Source: Grifola frondosa (taxonomy: Eukaryota > Basidiomycota > Agaricomycetes > Polyporales > Grifolaceae). Taken from it: a stretch of DNA of 64,000 nt. Location of the stretch: NCBI GenBank assembly GCA_001683735.1, contig LUGG01000033.1:310001-374000 (forward strand), in the 5' to 3' direction. The notes beneath the pieces are model-generated. The model ran no database searches, was not told the origin of the DNA, and saw only the letters and a program-made list of their open reading frames with translations. Below, one piece after another: positions 45,420 through 58,408 of this stretch (within the stretch, counting starts at the first letter, position 1; the number at the start of each line of letters is the position of its first letter). A program made the position numbers and the translations under genes.

Positions 45420-45760
45420 GTAGTGCGCCTGCGAACATGATCGCGATGCATATCAACACGACTACTCGGACTTCTTCGACTTCTTCAACAGGGAGAAGGA
45501 CAGCAGATATTGCACCGAACCTGACTCCCGTGTCGATCAGATGGGGAGAATGGACACCGCGGCCTCCATTCCACTCTAACGCGTTGCAGATTGCTTGCCC
45601 GGTGCAGACTTTTCCTCACGATGTCACGGCGGTCTTGTCCGCCACACGACACTATCACGACTATGACACTCGATCTGGGTGTGGACTAGGATCTGAAGCG
45701 TTATCTCGGTGCTATTCGGTGGTGGTGCTGTTGGTAACTACGTGGTCTCTGTCTTTGTGA
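45420..45760 (+). other. unidentified FFDSE-type module, copy 2
   Basis: Related to 55246-55615. The frame is shifted here, with DYSDFFDFFNREKDSRYCTE as the diagnostic stretch and RMDTAASIPL following. Confidence 0.35.
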
Positions 45761-46891
45761 GCATTCCCGTCCACATGCCCTTGTTTCGAGTCTTGATCCT
45801 GATGATAACCCTCGACAGCCAATGTAAGCCGTATTTAATTCACTTCGTCCACTTTTGATAGCGTCTGAGACGCGTGCGTTCGTGGCCACTTGCACACCAT
45901 CGACGCGCTCTGAACAGACGCACCAAGTTGCTAGGCTCCAGTAGATACTCCCATACGTTGCCGGCATGTATCCTCTTGGTCGGTCGCTCCAGTTAAAGTC
46001 CGTACCAGCCATACCACCTTTTGCTAATAGGGCGTCTCCCTCGCCATGGTTCTTAGTCTCTTATACGCGAGCACTGTGAGCTATCACTGGTCAGATCCAG
46101 TGGTCGACGACTCATCGTTGCGGACAACTGTATTTGACATATGTGCATTTCCGGTAGCCGACCGTTTGTCTTCTGAAGTTCTGTAACCGTCAGTACAGCA
46201 ATGACACGGTGTTGGCCTTTGCTATATTTTTTGGTACATAGTCTGTTGCCAGATGGCTGAGCATTAATGCACCGCACCGTGGCCACATCACATCTTTCGA
46301 TTCGTGATTCCGCATCTGCTGACACCGTGCAGTCTGGACTCGCGCTCGCCGCGGGCTCTGTTCCTATCTCATCGCGCATACTACCAACTTGCAGTGACTG
46401 ATACACAGCCTGTGCTTCGACTTCCGTCCGACGTACCCATTCAACAATTGCATTGTTTATTTGTAGCCGTCGTCTCCCATTTTCCCCTGCTGTTCCTGGC
46501 ACAAGATGTCATCACTGAAAGACAGTGCTATATACGTTGTCAGGCTTACTGATGTTCGCAGCGATATGTATCATACGGATTGTGATATTAGGCAAGTGAT
46601 CCATCCCGGTGTCATTGGAAACTATTCATCTCAACTGCTGAAATTGAACTTTTAGATGTCCCTCTCATTGTAGAGGACTAAAAAATATAGCATATCATCG
46701 ATGGTACTCAGGCGAGAAGTTATCCTGCCTGATTCGTAGACTCGTTGCACTAGTACAGCCATGATCAATTACGTCCTGACAGCAAGAATATTACACTGTG
46801 ATAGCGTTGTAGACGAGGATATATATATGAACAGAATCTCTCCATCTCTACTAGAGCATTGAGTCCAAAGTGGTCCTGACTTCATCACACC

Positions 46892-48568
46892 ATGTCATCC
46901 GCCGCCAACACCGAAGAGGATCGACAAGTGTGAGTGACACCTCCCAGCAAACCCTCCTCATCTAATATATCCTACCACACAGCTTCATCACCATATGTTG
47001 CTCTATATCAGCAACCGGTCAGTGGTGCGCTTACAATCTCTAGGCATTTTCTCATTATTATTTGTCACAGCTCTTGTGGTCTACGAGTACATTATTACGT
47101 TCGACCGTGAATATCAGCTCATATGGAAGCGTCGATTCTCGGCGGCCACCTTGATTTTTGTGGTCGCAAGGTATTCAATGCTTCTAGAATTCATTCTTAC
47201 GCTCCCAACCATATATCCAATATCGATAAGGGTATAGTTCTACTCCTGCTACTATAGACTGTCTTTGCCCATTCATAATTTCCAGAGCTGTTCTGCGCTG
47301 GCTTGGTTGTTGACAGCTTTGAACCTGGTCTTCCTTTTTCTTCTGGCCGGTGAGTAGCCGTACAGTATTCTCACTCATGACCATGAAATAATATTTTGTG
47401 AAGCATTCTCAAGTCTGCGAGCATATGCCTTGTCTGGTCGCCAATGGAAAATCGCGTCATTGATATTCATCTTGTCACTGGTTCAATGCGGAATTACCCT
47501 GGTGAGCTCTGTCCTCGACATTGATCCTGGCATGAAATTGAAGTGCGACACATACTTCTAGTTTGCAGGTGTGCGGCAAATAGTGGTTGTAGCCCCGCCT
47601 CCGATCAATTGTACAAGAGTGCCTTTGTTCTCACCGGAGCTCACCAACATGTCAGTGAAATTCATTCATGCCACTGCAGCTCGTTGACTGAATCCGTGCA
47701 TCGTATAGATGTATGTAGTGCTCTTGGTCTCATATTGCTCAAGCCCTCTGCTCACGCAATAATCCAAGTGGCATATGTAGCGCGTGGGGCCATAATCACT
47801 GCAGATATACTGGTTATTGCAGTAATCATACACCAGTACTGGAAGAGACGAGCTATTGCAGAGGCTAATCTCCGAACTCCATTACACACGATCATCCTGA
47901 GGGACGGTAGGTTTCCATTCCTGTCTCGACATATGCGTGACCTGATGAGACTCTATCAGGTACGGTATACTTCTTGTAGGTTATCAAATGTTAAAACATC
48001 CCTAACTTTAATTGATAAGGGTTTATTCGCTAGTGTCTTGTTGCTGATGAACATTGCAGATATTGTATTCTTATATTTTGGACAAACCTTTGTAGGGAGA
48101 TTTGATTTGAATCACTAGCGACCTAACTCACGAGCCTCATATGCTGTCATTAGCAAGACTACTCATATATCAGTGTTTTCATAGATCCGTCAGTAACTGC
48201 AATTGGCTGCTCTTCGTTTTGACCTGCATTGACATTCGTTGCGGGACAGAATCACAGCGATTCTCATCTCGCGGTTCATGCTCAATCTCCGCGAAATCGA
48301 CGCATCCCAACGCGGCACCGAAGATTCAAGTCGCCCCTCGTTTGTAGGCTCGGTCCAGTTTGCGGCTTTCGTCGAACCCCTCGGTGCCCCTCTCGACCAC
48401 GAATTCTCGTTCTCTGCGATAGATCACAGTTCCTTGGACGACCAGAGAGCCGATGGAGAGGGCGAGCACGAGGATATTCTGGACAATGACGAGGAAATAG
48501 AGTTAGGCCAGATGAGTTTTCATGAGCCATCCCAAGCCGAAGCCGGTCCATCTGGGTTCAGGGAGTAA
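46892..48568 (+). CDS. DUF6533-type membrane protein, copy B (possibly coding)
   Basis: ATG 46892 (MSSAANTEEDRQV) and short exons give ATALVVYEYIITFDREYQLI, WKRRFSAATLIFVVARY, further helices (LAWLLTALNLVFLFLLA, WKIASLIFILSLVQCGI, ITADILVIAVIIHQYWKRR, VLLLMNIADIVFLYFGQT) and the last exon ISRFMLNLREIDASQRGTE to the stop at 48568. The exon joins I tested keep frame, including an intron of about 68 nt after SPELTN and one of about 57 nt after VYF; the stretch 48090-48240 I could not resolve. DUF6533 proteins are mushroom membrane proteins with about seven helices and unknown role. The product would be near 330-350 residues. Confidence 0.6.
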
Positions 48569-49089
48569 ACTAACAGGACGGTGATGTCGTTTCGGTTCGT
48601 GCGCTATTGTGATCCCGTCACTAAGTCGTGTGTGCTGACACTGAGACTAGAAGAAAAGTACATGCAAGCACTGGAGTCTGTCTGCCATCAGGCATTGTCC
48701 TTTGTTGTTTTCTTGGAGTACTATAATTTGGTGTCGTAAATTATGGAGGTCTGCCGCCGCGAGGGCGTTTCATGTGTACTAAATATCATCGCTCTCTTCT
48801 CTATTCCTTTTGCCATTCATTTACTGGATTAATTTGCAGGATCTCCTCGGGATGCGCTTGTATACGCCCTAGAATACAAAAGCAAAACGCACAATTGTAG
48901 TGCCTGCAGCAATTCTCTTACTACTTGATGGAACGTAACAGACATCTTCTACCCACATAAATTCTCGATGACCTGCATGCGAATAGCGAGGCTCTGACCT
49001 TGAGCACGTCTCCATCGCGAGCGCAAAGCAGCATGACGCGCAGCCCCGCCACCTGCACCACGCCGCCGACTCGCGCCCCGTCTGCCCCC

Positions 49090-49357
49090 GAGCGCACCCA
49101 TGTCGATGATGGACGGACCAGCTGACGCCGGTGTCCATGCGCTCGCGGTGATCCCGCACATTCCGAATAGCCTGACACTCCTGCGCACGCGAGCCACATC
49201 ACACACGTCTACAGCGGTGCAGGGCGCGCTGGCAGTCGTAGAAGGCTTCCACGGGCCGCTGGTGGGTGCAGGTGAACATGAGAGAGCTGGATCAGCACGT
49301 CGTGAGTGTTTGGTGGCGCGTGGAGGAGCTGAATATGGGCGCGAGTTGAAACGTTGA
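49090..49357 (+). pseudogene. dynamitin-like C-terminal fragment, copy 5
   Basis: Segments HALAVIPHIPNSLTLLRTRA and STAVQGALAVVEGFHG, then VWWRVEELNMGAS-like, match the other fragments. No intact frame. Confidence 0.45.
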
Positions 49358-49439
49358 GAAGTCAGGCCGACATCCTGACACTGGTTGAGCTGCAGCTGGC
49401 CGCTCGTGCCGGCTGTCCGACGACCCAGCTGCACTCCGC

Positions 49440-50120
49440 GAGCTGAGGATCTCACGCAATGATCACTCTGTGAAAGTGAGAGCCGTCAGTCGTATGTGCA
49501 ATTGTTGACGGTAGGAATAAGGGAGGAGTCTTGCCAAACATCACTGCGCATCTGTGGACGAAGGAATGAACTGTCTCCACATCCTTCGCTACGTAGTACG
49601 TACAATGTAAGCCAGATCCTGACATCATCGCATATGAACGCACCATACAAAATGTGAAGACGATGGTGTTTCCAGTGCATACGCACACCAATCTGAATAC
49701 ACCTGCAGAAAGCCGATATGTACATCTAATAACGACTAGAAGATCGACGTACCAAGTACTCAGGTCAGCATCTCCGAGTATATTCTCGAGAACGTTCGGT
49801 GCCGTGGACCTTGCCGCACAGTATGTGTATAAGAATGTGATGGTTCTGCGTGCAGGCAATGAGAACAAACGTCGATGATCGATCCTGGGAGGACTTACCG
49901 CCGCAGCGTCGCGCTCGACGAGTCAATGAACCTGCCTGTTCCTCCATCTCTCCCACGAGCTCAGAACACGCAGCCTCGGTTATGTGTCGTCCAGATAGAC
50001 GTGAGAGCCGTATAGATAGCACGGTCGGACAATGTGACGTCGAGAGAACGGGGGCGACTCCACCAACATCTCTGGGACTTCGGACTGCAAAGGTGAGAGT
50101 GTAAGCGCCGACCATTCCGG
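49440..50120 (-). other. unidentified recurring module, copy 4
   Basis: Minus-strand frames correspond to 38640-39420 (RTITFLYTYCAARSTAPNVL, TVHSFVHRCAVMFGK). It ends at the CTAACCCTAGCGCTAGGT junction near 50145. Function unknown. Confidence 0.3.
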
Positions 50121-50269
50121 CGGCTAGAGGCGAGCGCTTGTAAGCCTAACCCTAGCGCTAGGTCCCCAAAATCAACGCCACCGAAGCGCCTAATAACCCT
50201 AACATAGCTCGTCATGCGCACGCGTCATCTCCTGCAGTATGTTCTCAACGTTGAAGGGCTTCACCCATC

Positions 50270-50650
50270 CTCCGCTTCTACTGGCTCGGCCAGATCGTCT
50301 GCACCGACGTCCTCTTGTTCTAGTATCTCGCCGAGCTTGAGTCCTCGTAATATGGCGAACATGGGCGACGCGCTGGCGCACATGGCCGGATGCTGGCACG
50401 ACATCCAATCCCTCGCCGACTCCAATGATCCGGGTCACTCATACAGGTAGCTTGATCTATCATGCTCCACAAGATGACGGTGTCACGAATATGGCACGCG
50501 CTCTGCTCGTGGACGAGGAGCTAAAGCGGTATATATCAGTCCTATTAACTATGTGCGTCTCTGGTATTAGCGATCGCTCGCGCGTTTCTGTCGACGTGCC
50601 CTTGTTTTGTGTCTGGAGCCTTATGTCACGCGTTCATAGCGGTATCACCA
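50270..50650 (+). other. unidentified FFDSE-type module, copy 3
   Basis: Frame LSPRNMANMGDALAHMAGCW corresponds to VNMYDALAHMAGCWHG at 60250. Then VDEELKRYISVLL. Related to the other four copies; unrecognised. Confidence 0.35.
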
Positions 50651-51057
50651 GGTATTCACGCCGTATTTTGTGAACTTCATCCACTTCTGATAGCGGAGGG
50701 CTAGCAGATGGCCATTTGCGTCTGCTAGCCTCGTCTCCTTCCAGTATGTCTCTCCAGTCAAAGTCAATACTGGCCATGCGACTTTTTGCTGACGCCGAGC
50801 ATTGTACTCACCGTGCCTCGCTCTCGTCTCGCTTCCACTTCGGCTCAGAAGCCCCATTCTTGCTGTGAGTTGCTGTGAGCATGCATTCCTCTCCATCCCA
50901 TCTACAGGCGATCGGAGCGGCAAGGCCCCCGGCAAAACACTTCGAGTTTCATATGTGCGGAAGAGGCAAGCAAGAGGTTCAAGATGGGTGAGCGCGGTAC
51001 GTATTCTCCCTTCTTCGACTGATCGTCCATCTGTCTGACCATCTCTCGTCCCGCAAT

Positions 51058-51330
51058 GTAGAACACCACTGTGCGCGAATTTCGATCCTTCCCTATCTCA
51101 TCCGCACCTGGAATCCCTCACGATAACTGTACAATCCATGTCGCTCTCCCAGACTCTGTATTATCCATGGGCCAAACCCGCCGCGTCGGAGACGAACCTC
51201 GCGGAACCGTCGAACCAGCTGTTGAAGAGCGAGCTTGACAAGACGTGAAGTGGCACTTTAACCAGATGAGAAACGTCATGGAGGGCAGAGGACACTTTGT
51301 GAACGTGGTGCTGAGGAAAAAGGATGCTCA
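51058..51330 (+). pseudogene. dynamitin-like middle fragment, copy 2 (truncated)
   Basis: Nearly identical to 40738-41010 (EPSNQLLKSELDKT, HFNQMRNVMEGRGHFVNVVL) but it stops after VLRKKDA and continues directly into the F-box-like module, so the KTLDVRNVSEIDR part has been deleted here. Confidence 0.5.
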
Positions 51331-51379
51331 TTATTCAAATCGCCTGCCTTCTGTAATCCCGATCTCGTGCCTTGGCTGT

Positions 51380-51810
51380 GGACTTCCGACGACGCCATTT
51401 CCCTTCGTGCGCTCCGTAGATATCTACGATGCCATCATGGACTGCGTCTGGGACGCCCAAGCGACGTTGCAACTCATCATTCGTGTGTGTGTCTCCGCTC
51501 GACTTCACGTGGCGGCTCCCATAATCGACGTGCTCGGGTTCAACGGTGCGTTCTCGGGCCGACGTTCTTCGCCACACTGTGGACCTCCCGCACCGTCGAG
51601 GTACTTTACCTGACGAATTGCATGTTCAGTTCTTTCCTCGAACTCCAAGAGCCCGCGGCTGCCCTCCCGAGGGTCACTTCGTTGCAGTTCACAACGTCCA
51701 CTGAGCCGTCAAGTGTCTGCTCGTGCAAATTCTGGAGCTGTGGACCCGCCAAGGCGCTTCCCCGATGCTGTACGAACGCGGCACCACTATGAAGTCTTCT
51801 AAACCGATGT
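51380..51810 (+). pseudogene. F-box-like protein remnant, array copy 3
   Basis: Frame VDIYDAIMDCVWDAQATLQL, then IIDVLGFNGAFSG, FATLWTSRTVEVLYLTNCMF and SSFLELQEPAAALPRVTSLQ. It is the best preserved of the three and supports reading the module as an F-box protein with a following helical region. At least two frame changes remain. Confidence 0.45.
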
Positions 51811-52960
51811 GCATATAATCCGCATTCCAACGCTCGTTGGTGCGTTATGTGCCCGTACGTGCTCGTTTATCTGGGTTATAATTGCTATCTACGTATGGGA
51901 GAAATGTTGGAGCCCACCCCCCACAACACATTCCCGACGGTTTCCCTGGGATTCTAAACGCTGGCGCACGATTTTTAGTGTCACGGAAAGCAGAGCTCAT
52001 GTTCTGTTTGGACGCGACACGGCCATCCCATCTGTGTTCAATCCAGAAACGGTTGTGCTGGTGTTACAGGAGGGCATTCAGCACGTGTGGTGGATATGGG
52101 GTGGCGACGTCGACCCCAGACCACGACCTGGCGTTGCTGTTGCTTCCATCCATGGATGAGTATGAAAGGATGCTCGAAGAGCGGTGGTCTGCTGAACATC
52201 ATACGTGGGGCCATGTATGCTTGAGGCGAGGCACAGGTAGACGTGCAAGTGAGGAATTGGGCGATTGTGCAGGTACATGCATGAGACTTACTCCGGCCAA
52301 CGAATGCGATTATGCAGGCGGGTGATCTACCACCGCACCCATTTTCTCCTCGCTTCTTATCGCTTCTGAATGTCTTCTACACATCATCTTCGCTGTCCGC
52401 CTGGTCTCGTGTTCTTATGATAGAGTTTATGTTGCATCGCCAGGCCTCTCTCGCATTGGCCTGTTGATGAATTGCATGCGGCACATCTGGTAACACGACA
52501 ACAAGCAGGAGATATATGTATCCGTCTCTATTGCGCCAGCTTGCTCGGCGTTCATCATACTCTGTCCCCGTCCTCGGCAAGACAGCCGGACAGGGCCGCA
52601 TATGCTTGAATGCACCATTCCAAGTCGGCGAACGTACAACTTAGATGCATAGTCACCTCTGTTCCTATTCCATCTGTCAAGAGTTTACAGTGGCGCTGAT
52701 ACACAGCCCATACTTCGACCCTCTCCGATTTCCCAGCTGAGAACGTTCAGCGACTGGGTTTTTTATTTGTATCTGTCGGCCAACATCTTCCCTTACTAAT
52801 GTAAGATATCGCCGCCGACAGGCAGCTGTCCATCCTACTGTGCATCGTGCGTATGACATATGATGCGATATCTTGGGAATCCACGCACCCAGGTACCCCG
52901 AAAAACTGTCCACCCCAACTCCTGACAGCGAGCTCTGAATGTTGGTGTCTAGATCTACGG
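51811..52960. other. array DNA, no resolvable gene
   Basis: Parallel to 42001-43150, with the same readable pieces (RDTAIPSVFNPETVVLVLQE, HVWWIWGGDVD at 52015-52110). These pieces are conserved between copies although not in a long frame. Confidence 0.45.
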
Positions 52961-53199
52961 ATATGGAGGACCTCCTCGTGGTGCGCTTGTAATACGCTTA
53001 GAATACAAAAACGAAGATGCAAAGATGCTGCCAGAAATTCTCTCACTATCTGACAGAATGCAACAGACATCCTCCACGCACATGAATTCTCGGTGGACTT
53101 GCATGCGAAAAGCGAGGCTCGGACCTCGAGCGTACAGCAGCACGACGCGCGTCACAATCAGCCGTGCCGCACCGAAGACTCGCGCCCCGCCTGATCCCA

Positions 53200-53400
53200 A
53201 AAATACCCACAGGCTGGACCTACTGACGTCGGTGCTCCCGCACATCTCACGCATCCTAATGTGCCTGTGCACGCTCGTCACGTTGCGCACTCTGATAGGG
53301 CATCGCTGCGGGCGTGCTAGTGGGTGTAGAAAAGAGCGCCGGGTAGCACAGGCCGCTGATAAGGGACAGCGTGGGGGAGCTGAAGGGCCGCCAGACTGAG
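53200..53400 (+). pseudogene. dynamitin-like C-terminal fragment, copy 6
   Basis: Segments LDLLTSVLPHISRILMCLC and TLVTLRTLIGHRCG match copy 4 (43400). Second half-unit version. Confidence 0.4.
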
Positions 53401-54560
53401 GCTCGCTCGCGCTGATTCTGTGGCTGTACGACGACCCCGTTGCGTTCCACGAGGAGCTCACACGATGTATGATCCCAGGACCTGACATATGATCAATACG
53501 TGAAAACAGAGCAGTTAGTCGCATGGACAGTTATTGATGGTAGGAATAAGTGCCTGAGCCTTTTCAGCGGAGGATTCTTGCCCAAATCATTGCGCAAATT
53601 GTGAATGAAGGACACGACGTTCTTCGCACATAATGGCCATTAAGCACCGATGGGATACTTGCACCATCTCATGTGAATGGAAGACACCTGCAGAAGATCG
53701 ACATGGACATCTAAAGACGACTAGAGGATCAACGCACTAAGTCCGGCAATTCCTATGATATTCCAAAGAACATACGACGTTATGTATCCCCTCCTGCAGT
53801 ACGCGTACAATACGCGGCGCACTAGTCTATGGACAGGCGGTGAGACCAAGTGTGGACGATCGGATCTGAATGGACTTACCGACTCAGTGACGCACTCGAC
53901 GAGCCAATGGACCTGCTCGTTCCTTTTTCTCTTCCACAGACTGAGAACGTGCAGCCGCGAGTAGAGTCGGCCGGATGAGCACATGGAGTGGTATGGGCAG
54001 CACGGTTGGGTACTGTGTCATCGGGCGAGCGGGGGAAACTCAGTGAACAGACTCAAGGACAGGAGTCGTTTGAGAGAGCTAGACCATGATCTGATGATAG
54101 GAAGCGGTATTGATCTCTGAAGTGTGTCAAGGATTGATATGTGGGAGCTCGTTACCACGGAAGACATCGTTTCGTTTATCATGCACTCGCAGTAACAATG
54201 CCTGGCTCTGGGACTTCAGGATTCCCGTTTACTCCTCCAGCCGGTCGTTATATGCCATCTGTAAAATTTGATAAAGGTCTTCAGCACATAGATAGAGGCA
54301 AGATAGTTACCGTGAGGATGCATGTTGAAGACGACTCCAGGAGATGAGTAGTTACTGGATACTAGTGTTCTGCGAAGAGCCAAACGAGCGCAAAACTAAC
54401 AAGTGGCGAAATCTTCTGCAAAATGAACTTAACCTTAGCGCCAGCTGAAGTGTCAAGGAAGCGCCTAAACACAGTAATATCAAGCGCCCATATAACCTCT
54501 CCCTTGTGCTAATATTGGCTACCACGCCGCGCTCTGCGCGTAATCGCTTCATCGGCCGCG
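53401..54560. other. array DNA, no resolvable gene
   Basis: Parallel to 43626-44730 in order and sequence. It contains the minus-strand module near 53570. No gene supported. Confidence 0.4.
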
Positions 54561-54561
54561 T

Positions 54562-55020
54562 ATGGGCTCCGCGAAGCCTCCTGCGCATGCTGGGCGCCCT
54601 GGTGGCCTTCAGCTGGATGGGCTTCGCGTTGCTGGACCGGCGTCGCGAACGGTCCTGTGGTCAAACCGCGCATTCAACGTAGTCCGTGCGGCGTAGCTGC
54701 CGTTCAACTAGCTGTTCGCACACGATGCTTCACTCGTGTTCACATGGCGTTAGCTAGACGTGCTCGAGTTTAACGGCGCGTTCGCGGGCCTCCTCCACGG
54801 TGTTCTCACCCTCGCTGCAGACGTTTCGCATGTTGGGTACTGTCTGGCAAACTCTATTGGCTCACCCTCTTGCGATCTGGTCCACAACGTCCGCTGTGCC
54901 ATGTGTGGAGGCGGGAAGTTACACCTTCTGTGTTCAATCCAAAATGGTTGTGCTGGTATGTGTGCTATACAGATGGGACACATTCTCAGCACCGACTGCT
55001 CAGGTGCGCAACTCAAGTAA
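54562..55020 (+). other. unidentified Pro/Ala-rich module, copy 2
   Basis: Diverged copy of 44733-45200: MLEFNGAFAGLLHGVLTLAA and ADVSHVGYCLANSIGSPSCD, CSIQNGCAGMCAIQMGHILS. The first part has more frame damage than copy 1. Confidence 0.3.
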
Positions 55021-55245
55021 GCGCTCACGCGCGCAAGTACTACAGTCACTATTCAGTCTTGCGGCCGCAGTACACACCAGTTACAACGTTCACGGTACGT
55101 TTTTACCACAGCAAGGCATATGTGCGTGTTCCCACTATTCTTCCACTATCTCTTCTAACGCCAAGTCCTACAGTCCTGCGGTGTGTTCAGATAGATGATT
55201 ACGTCCCATTATCGCTAACTAGCACTCTGTCAGGATAGAAGAAGA

Positions 55246-55615
55246 GTGATGAAATTCTACATGGACGTCCTCCTCCAGTACGCCCGCGAACACGACCTCG
55301 ATGCATATCAACACGACGACTCGGACTTCTTCGACTTCTTCGACAGCGAGAAGGACAGCAGATATCGCACCGAACCTGACTCCCGTGTTGATCAGATGGG
55401 GAGAATGGACACCACGGCCTCCATTCCACTCCAACGCGTTGCGGATTGTGTGCCCGGTGCAGAATTTTCCTGACGATCTCACGGCGGTCTTGTCCGCCAG
55501 ACGACACTATCGCGACTATGACACTCTGTCTGGGTGTGGACTAGGAGCCGAAGCGTTATTTCGGTGCTGTTCGGTGATGGTGCTGTTGGAAACTATGCGG
55601 TCTCTGTCTTGGTGA
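55246..55615 (+). other. unidentified FFDSE-type module, copy 4
   Basis: The best copy: ATG 55249 or alternate start gives MKFYMDVLLQYAREHDLDAY, DSDFFDFFDSEKDSRYRTEP and RMDTTASIPLQRVADCVPGA, with a possible second exon RDYDTLSGCGLGAEALFRC. It is acidic and probably helical. I do not recognise it. Confidence 0.35.
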
Positions 55616-56728
55616 GCATTCCCATCCACATGCCCTTGTTTCGAGTCTTGAGCCTGATGATAACCCTCTACAGCCAGCGTGCAGCCGTGTTTCGTTGACT
55701 TCGTCCACTTTGGATAGCGTCTGAGACGCGTGCGTTCGTGGCCACTTGCACACCATCGACGCGCTCTGAACAGACGCACCAAGTTGCTAGGCTCCAGTAG
55801 ATACTCCCACATGTTACTGGCGTGTATCCTCTTGGTCGGTCGCTTCAATTAAAGTCTGTACCAGCCATACGACGTTTTGCTGATGGAGTGTCTCCCTCGC
55901 CGTGATTTCTAGTCTCCTATATGCGATCATTGTGAGCTATCATTGGTCAGATCCAGTGGTCGATGACTCATCATCGCGGACGACTGTATTTGACATATGT
56001 GCATTTCCGGTAGCCGACCGTTTGTCTTCTGAAGTTCTGCAACCGTCAGTACAGCAATGACACTTGTTTGGTACATAGTCTGTTGCCGGATGACTGATCG
56101 TCACTGCACTCCACCGTGACCACATCACATCTTTCGATTCGTGATTCCGCGTCTGCTAACATCGTGCAGTCTGGACTCACGCTCGCCGTGGACTCTGTTC
56201 CTATCTCATCGTGCGAGCTACCAACTTGCAGTGACTGATACACAGCCTGTGCTTCGACTTCCGTCCGACATATCTATCCAACCATTGGGTTGTTTATTTG
56301 TAGCCGTCGTCTTCCATCTTTCCATTCTATTCCTGGCACAAGATGTCGTGGCCGAAGGGCATGTTAGATATGTTGTCAGGCTTACTGATGTTCACAACAA
56401 TATGTATCATACGGATTGTGATATTAGGCAAGTGATCCATCCGGTGTCATCGGAAACTACTCATCTCAACTGCTGAAATTGAACTTTTAGATGTTCACTC
56501 TCACTCTCGAGGACCCAAAAATACGTGCATATCATTGATGGTACTCAGGCGAGAAGTTATCCTGCCTGACTCGTCGACTCATTGCACTAGTACAGCCATG
56601 ATCAATCACGTCCTGACAGCAAGAATATTGCACTGTGATAGTGTTGTAGACGAGGATATATATATGAACAGAATCTCTCCATCTCTACTAGAGCATTGAG
56701 TCCAAAGTGGTCCTGACTTCATCACACC

Positions 56729-58408
56729 ATGTCATCCGCCACCAACGCCGAAGAGGATCGACAACTGTGAGTGACATCTTTCCGCAAACTTTCCTCATCT
56801 AATATGTCCTTCTGCGCAGCTTCATCGTCATATGTTGCATTATATCAGCAACCAGTCAGTGGCGCGCTTACAATCTCTGGGCATTTTCTCATTACTATTT
56901 TCACAGCTCTTCTGGTTTACGAGTACATTATTACGTTCGACCGTGAATATCAGCTCGTATGGAAGCGTCGATTCTCGGCGGCCACCTCACTTTTTTTGGT
57001 CGCAAGGTATTCTCAGCTTCTCAACTTCATTCTTTTACTCCCAACGATATATCCAATGTCGATAAGGGTATAGTTCTACTCCTGCTATTATAGAATATCT
57101 GGGCTCACTCATAATTTCCAGAGCTGTTCTGTGTTGGCTTGGATGACGATAGTTTCGGAGCTGCTCTTCCTTTTTCTTGTGGCCGGTGAGTAGCCACACA
57201 ATATTCACACTCCTGACTTGCAATTGATATTTTGTGCAGCATTCTCAAGTCTGCGAGCATATGCCTTGTCTGGTCGTCAATGGCAAATAGCTTCATTGAT
57301 ATTCATCTTGTCACTCGTTCAATGCGGAATTGACCTGGTGAGCTCTGTCCTCAACATTGAGCCTGGAATAAAATTGAAGTGCAACACATACTTCTAGTTT
57401 GTGTTTGTGCGGCAAGTAGCGGTTGTAGCTCCGCCTCCGATCAATTGTACAAATGTGCCTTTGGTCTCACCGGAGCTGACCAACATGTCAGTGAAATTCA
57501 TTTATGCCACTGCAGCTTGTTGACTAAATCTGTGCATCGTATAGTTGTATGTAGTGCTGTCGGTCTCATATGGTTCAAGTCCTCTGCTCACGCAACGATC
57601 CAAGTGACGTATGTAGGGCGTGCTGCCACAATTACTGCAGATATACTTGTTATTGCAGTAACCATACACCAGACGTACTGGAAGAGACGCGCTGCCGCTT
57701 TGGCTAATCTCCGAACTCCGTTGCACACGGTGATTCTCAGGGATGGTAAGTTTCCATTCCTGCCTCGATATATGCGCGACCTGATGAGACTCCATCAGGT
57801 ACGGTATACTTCTTGTAAGTTATCAAAAGTTAAAACAGGCCTGATGTTAGTTGACAATGTTGTATTCGATAGAGCTTTGTTGGTGATGAACATTGGAAGT
57901 ATTGTATTGTTCTATTTTGGAGAAACCTTCGTATGGAAATTTAGTTTGAATCACTACCGACCCTAACCAACGAGCCTCATATGCTGTCAACAGGATGATT
58001 CCTCGTATATCAGCAACTTCCTAGATCCGTCCGTAACTGCAATTGACTGCTCTTCGTTTTGATCTGCACTGACATTCGTTGCGGCACAGAATCACAGCGG
58101 TTCTCATCTCGCGGTTCATGCTCAATCTCCGCGAAATCGATTCATCCCAACGCGGCACCGAAGATTCAAGTCGCCCGTCGTTTGTCGGCTCGGTCCAGTT
58201 TGCATCTTTCGTCGAACCCCTCGGTGCCCCTCTCGACCACGAATTCTCATTCTCTGCGATCGATCGCCATTCCTTGGACGAGCAGATAGCTGATAGAGAG
58301 GGTGAGCACGAGGACATGCTGGACGTTGGCGAGGAAATAGAGTTAGTCCAGATCAGTTTTCATGAGCCATCCCCAGCCGAAGCTAGTCCGTCCGGGTTCA
58401 GGGAGTAA
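56729..58408 (+). CDS. DUF6533-type membrane protein, copy C (possibly coding)
   Basis: ATG 56729 (MSSATNAEEDRQL) leads through short exons to ATALLVYEYIITFDREYQLV, WKRRFSAATSLFLVARYSQL, LAWMTIVSELLFLFLVA, WQIASLIFILSLVQCGIDL, ITADILVIAVTIHQTYWKR, LVMNIGSIVLFYFGE and the last exon ISRFMLNLREIDSSQRGTED with the acidic end and stop at 58408. Splice sites correspond to those of copy B. Differences from B are mostly single substitutions, which is what one would expect of a duplicated gene still under some constraint or of a recent duplication. Confidence 0.6.

Larger units (their letters stand above)
37200..48700. repeat. tandem array unit 2 (about 11.5 kb)
   Basis: This unit runs from just after DUF6533 copy A to just after copy B. 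Markers recur in the same order in the next unit: CTCCTCGGGATGCGCTTGT, dynamitin C-terminal piece, minus-strand module, CTAACCCTAGCGCTAGGT junction, dynamitin middle piece, F-box-like piece, second dynamitin C-terminal piece, then DUF6533. It contains an extra 0.9 kb duplication at its left end (37.3 and 38.2 kb copies). Confidence 0.75.

Noticed and set aside
57490..57518. A 29-nt mini-intron in the DUF6533 genes
   Set aside because: The same donor with a later acceptor gives an intron of about 68 nt, normal for these genes, and keeps frame in copies B and C.
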